Source: Hongsoonwoonella zoysiae (GTDB taxonomy: Bacteria > Pseudomonadota > Alphaproteobacteria > Rhizobiales > Stappiaceae). Taken from it: DNA of 64,000 bases. Of the stretch, positions 61,568 to 64,000 are shown piece after piece (the stretch's first letter is position 1; the number at the start of each line of letters is the position of its first letter). The stretch lies in contig NZ_JABRXF010000001.1 of assembly GCF_013266695.1 (NCBI RefSeq), forward strand, positions 310,001 through 374,000. The letters are read 5' to 3'. The notes beneath the pieces were generated by a model. The model saw only the letters and a list, made by a program, of their open reading frames with translations, was not told the origin of the DNA and ran no database searches. The translations under genes and the position numbers were made by a program.

Positions 61568-62337
61568 TACGGGTACTCCACATACAAAAGGACGCACCCT
61601 GCCCGTCGCCATACCGCCTATCTTCTGCGTAGCGGAACTAGCGTTAGACCCAGGTGCAAGTTTTCAGTTGGAAATCGGGATGTCTTGTTTACCGAAGACG
61701 GCGTGAGCCGTTGCAACGGTCAGCCCCCCGATCGGGTTGAGGTTCAATACGCACGACCGGATTTGACACCTCCCTTATTGACCAAGTACGGCTGCGCCGC
61801 CCCTGGCATAACCACAAGCGATAACCTCGGCACGAAAGTACTCATCCGTGCCATATTACTTAATCGCTGTAGTCCTCAAGACATTCGAAAATATAACCGA
61901 CCGATACTCTGGTCGATTTCATTTCGTTCCCGAGCTTTTTCAGGGGTATATCCGCGGAGACGCTTACTCAAACACCGGGATACGATTTCCCCACGTAATG
62001 ATAGTGGGAAGTTTTCTAATTCCGGTCAATTTCGATAAATATTTTCCTCAACATGGATCAATCGCGAGGAACTTGGCGTACCACGAAACCAGTCGGAAAT
62101 TGGTGAAAACAAGTTCGCCAACAAAGCGATTCCATGCATGCGGATTTTTATGATAAAACTTGAATTGCAATAACCTAGCAAATATCGGGAGAGATGGTCT
62201 TGTTAAGAAATCAGGCCCAAAAGCTAAGTCATTAAAGAAACGTCAACGAAACACCCGAATGCGCGCCGAAACCATTTGCCAGCGCCTGTGCGCATCCGGA
62301 TGTCATGAAATTTAGACATTGTTCAACGTTCAATCGC
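61568..62337. other. 770-bp gap without supported genes
   Basis: This stretch is clearly AT-richer than the rest and has no credible coding sequence; the longest plus-strand frame within it (101 codons, 61848-62153) lacks a ribosome-binding site and composition of local genes. It should hold the promoter and leader of the acidic-protein gene at the 61568 end. No tRNA, insertion sequence or riboswitch was recognised. It may be the remains of an inserted or deleted element. Confidence 0.5.
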
Positions 62338-62580
62338 CTAATGCCGGGCGAGATGGCGGTATTGTTCCTTGATCTCCCGCGCATTCAACCAATGCCCGTC
62401 GGCGGCGTGAATAACCGTGTAATCGGCTAGTTCATGCGGAAGCTCGGCGACAGCGAAGCGCACTGCCTCGCGGAATTCACCGGAAAAGCGATGCATGCGC
62501 CCTCCGTACCGCTCGATCACGGCGCGCGGCGCACCCAATATCAACACATCCGATGACATCGCCATATCGATCTCGTGCAT
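62338..62580 (-). CDS. Small unknown protein, 80 aa
   Basis: The ATG at 62580 has GGAGAAGG upstream; two earlier ATGs in frame (62592 and 62679) are less supported. The sequence MHEIDMAMSSDVLILGAPRA, then GRMHRFSGEFREAVRFAVAELPHELADYTVIHAADGHWLNAREIKEQYRHL, reads like a small rhizobial protein of unknown function. There is no membrane segment. It lies 110 bp after a phasin gene on the same strand. Confidence 0.6.
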   Translation of the reverse strand: MHEIDMAMSSDVLILGAPRAVIERYGGRMHRFSGEFREAVRFAVAELPHELADYTVIHAADGHWLNAREIKEQYRHLARH

Positions 62581-62690
62581 GGCCTTCTCCATGCCCCCAC
62601 GAAGTTGAAAAGCAACAACCCAAGACGGCTTAAGCCAACATTTCATCTCCGCGCAGCCCAAAAGAAAGGGGCACGGCACGGCAATTCGGA

Positions 62691-63062
62691 TTATTTGGAA
62701 ATCACGTCCGGCTGCGCGGCCTCAGTGACCGCCTCCACGGACTTCGCCCCGTTGAAAGCAGCCTCCCGAAAGAGCGTCGAGAGCTTTTCCGATTCCCGAA
62801 CGTAGTCCTTGAGCGTGGTTTCGACCCATTCCTGGTGAAGCTTGGCCAGTTCGCCCGCGCTCTTGCACTGCGCGGCCGAACGCTGCAGATCGAGGTCCTT
62901 GTGCAGCCGCTCGTTGGTGAAGTCTGCGAGCTCCTTTTGCCATTCCAGGCAGGCATTGAAGTAAGCGCGGCCGCTCTCCGCCAGCTTCTCGGCGGCGCCG
63001 GAAGACATCGGAAACTCGAACGGCACAGCCGCGGAGGACTGTTTGCCCTTTTGAACACGCAT
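62691..63062 (-). CDS. Phasin family protein
   Basis: 123 residues from the ATG at 63062, with GGAGG 7 bp upstream. The helical core (LAESGRAYFNACLEWQKELADFTNERLHKDLDL, KLHQEWVETTLKDYVRESEKLSTLF) is typical of phasins, which coat polyhydroxyalkanoate granules or act as small surface-active proteins. A leading 20-residue frame extension is not needed. The gene is followed by a small unknown gene. Confidence 0.85.
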   Translation of the reverse strand: MRVQKGKQSSAAVPFEFPMSSGAAEKLAESGRAYFNACLEWQKELADFTNERLHKDLDLQRSAAQCKSAGELAKLHQEWVETTLKDYVRESEKLSTLFREAAFNGAKSVEAVTEAAQPDVISK

Positions 63063-63308
63063 GGAAACACCTCCCGTCGGAATGCGGCCGCGCCTGAAAC
63101 CGCTGCCGACCGCGTTAATCAACCCGTACTTTTTTGTTTTTATTTGACTGTGGCACGCTTACATCGATCCGATGGCGAGAATGTGTTCAATCTACCGTTT
63201 TTCACTAAATTTGAACGTAAATTCACCTCTTGACTTGCAGGAAAAGTAAAAATGAAACCCTCATCAGATGTTTAGAGCCGGGAGGCGAATTTTACTTGGC
63301 GACAACCT
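63063..63308. promoter_or_regulatory. Intergenic region upstream of phasin gene
   Basis: These 246 bp lie between the phasin start (minus) and the end of the formamidase gene (minus). The part near 63128-63260 is AT-rich and should contain the phasin promoter. No terminator hairpin or clear operator was found. Confidence 0.35.
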
Positions 63309-64000
63309 TTACTCGAATACTACGCGGGGAAAATAGAAGGCAACGACCCAGTTCGGTGCATCGACAACCTCGCTTATGCGCAAATCCCCGCAAACTGAAC
63401 AAAGCATATAGGCTTCCTCCGGCGCGAGACGGTGTTGAGCGCAGAGCAGGTCGATCATTCCGCTGACCGCATCGCGCGACGCCGCCATCAGATCCGGGCC
63501 TATCCCGGTCGTCACCTCGTAACCCTTCGCATCGAGATGCCGCGTCACGGGCCCGGGCGTCGAGAAGCGCGGGAAGCGGGAAGCCGCCCCCTTGACGACA
63601 TCCACGGTGAGCACGACGTTCATCGCGCTTTCGATGGCCGTGCCGCAAACCTCGCCGTCTCCTTGAGCGGCATGCGTGTCGCCAATGGAAAACAGAGCGC
63701 CTTCAATCTCGACAGGAAGATAAAGCTCGGCCCCTGCGGCGATATCGCGGATATCCATGTTGCCGCCCACACGGCGCGGCGGGATAACCGAGTGCCGGCC
63801 GGACTCCGCCAGCGCAACGCCGGCAGTACCCGCGAAGGGCTTCAGCGGCACCCGCGCATACTCTCCGAAAAGGGCGGGAGAAGCCGTTGTCCTGTCATAC
63901 GTCCACAGGTTCAGCTTCGCCTGCGTGAATTGATCGGCGAGCAAGCCGAAGCCAGGAATAATCGCCGTCCATCCAAAGCCGGAAGGCTGAAACTCGTGAA
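63309..64000 (-). CDS. Acetamidase/formamidase family protein, 5' end cut by window
   Basis: The C-terminal part of about 230 residues is present; the frame continues without a stop to the window end, giving QPSGFGWTAIIPGFGLLADQF, as in known formamidases. GDTHAAQGDGEVCGTAIES contains the conserved His, Glu and Cys-type residues of the family's active centre, and MDIRDIAAGAELYLPVEIEGALF precedes it. These enzymes hydrolyse formamide or acetamide to ammonia and the acid. It ends 246 bp before the phasin gene. Confidence 0.9.
   Translation of the reverse strand, partial: HEFQPSGFGWTAIIPGFGLLADQFTQAKLNLWTYDRTTASPALFGEYARVPLKPFAGTAGVALAESGRHSVIPPRRVGGNMDIRDIAAGAELYLPVEIEGALFSIGDTHAAQGDGEVCGTAIESAMNVVLTVDVVKGAASRFPRFSTPGPVTRHLDAKGYEVTTGIGPDLMAASRDAVSGMIDLLCAQHRLAPEEAYMLCSVCGDLRISEVVDAPNWVVAFYFPRVVFE

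Noticed and set aside
59642-62038. 798-codon open frame on the plus strand, opposite the acidic-protein gene
   Set aside because: It is a shadow: GAC/GAT-rich codons on the minus strand read as GTC/ATC on the plus strand without stops. The minus frame has a ribosome-binding site and operon context.
61848-62153. 101-codon frame in the AT-rich gap
   Set aside because: No ribosome-binding site, no recognisable sequence, and start near the middle of an AT-rich non-coding region.

Overview
The window is GC-rich, gene-dense bacterial DNA. Gene content points to an alphaproteobacterium, most likely of the order Hyphomicrobiales (Rhizobiales): an amino acid:carrier-protein ligase of the Bradyrhizobium type with a DUF1839 neighbour, a CbiG-CobJ fusion, a ScfR-type regulator, a phasin and an Anbu operon. 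The genus cannot be fixed from the sequence alone. No rRNA, tRNA, CRISPR array or complete insertion sequence was seen.

Bases 1-23640 form a surface-polysaccharide region. On the plus strand lie an acyl-CoA dehydrogenase (cut by the window edge), a seryl-tRNA-synthetase-like amino acid:carrier-protein ligase, a DUF1839 protein and a family 2 glycosidase. Then come a Wzx-like flippase (minus), and a polysaccharide deacetylase, a double alpha/beta-hydrolase and an ATP-grasp protein (plus). A 13-kb minus-strand run follows in transcription order: GT2, GT4, CapK-like adenylate enzyme, AlgD-like sugar-nucleotide dehydrogenase, GT4, heparinase-like lyase, GH5 endoglucanase, Wzy/ExoQ-like polymerase and Wzc/GumC-like co-polymerase. 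Many joints are ATGA overlaps. The region looks like one Wzy-type exopolysaccharide locus with an attached, possibly aminoacyl-transferring, module.

Bases 23732-34403 hold cobalamin biosynthesis: cobK and cbiD (minus); cobA and cobB (plus); cobM, cbiG-cobJ, cobI, cobL, cobH, cbiX and a small membrane protein (minus, nearly all overlapping). Cbi-type genes (cbiD, cbiG, cbiX) are mixed with Cob-type genes. A structured 440-bp leader lies upstream.

Bases 34843-51215 carry a cupin, a double-ACT protein, an FAD monooxygenase, a TRAP solute-binding protein, and the four-gene Anbu operon (circularly permuted ATP-grasp, alpha-E, transglutaminase-like, Anbu protease). These are followed by a LysR/flavoprotein pair, a ScfR regulator with a clear palindrome in front of it, a small LuxR protein, a citryl-CoA-lyase/class III CoA-transferase pair facing an IclR regulator, a Crp/Fnr regulator and a HEPN-like protein.

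Bases 51424-61567 contain small unknown proteins, a zinc-ribbon protein lacking a transposase core, and a type I secretion locus. In transcription order (minus) the locus has a 636-residue extremely acidic Asp/Gly/Ala repeat protein, a 676-residue protein with GD-[WYF] repeats, a PrtD-like ABC ATPase whose switch histidine is Gln, an HlyD adaptor, and an alpha/beta-hydrolase relative that has lost its Ser and His. This is the strongest candidate for an undescribed system. A gene-free, AT-richer 770-bp gap follows, then a small unknown protein, a phasin and a partial formamidase.
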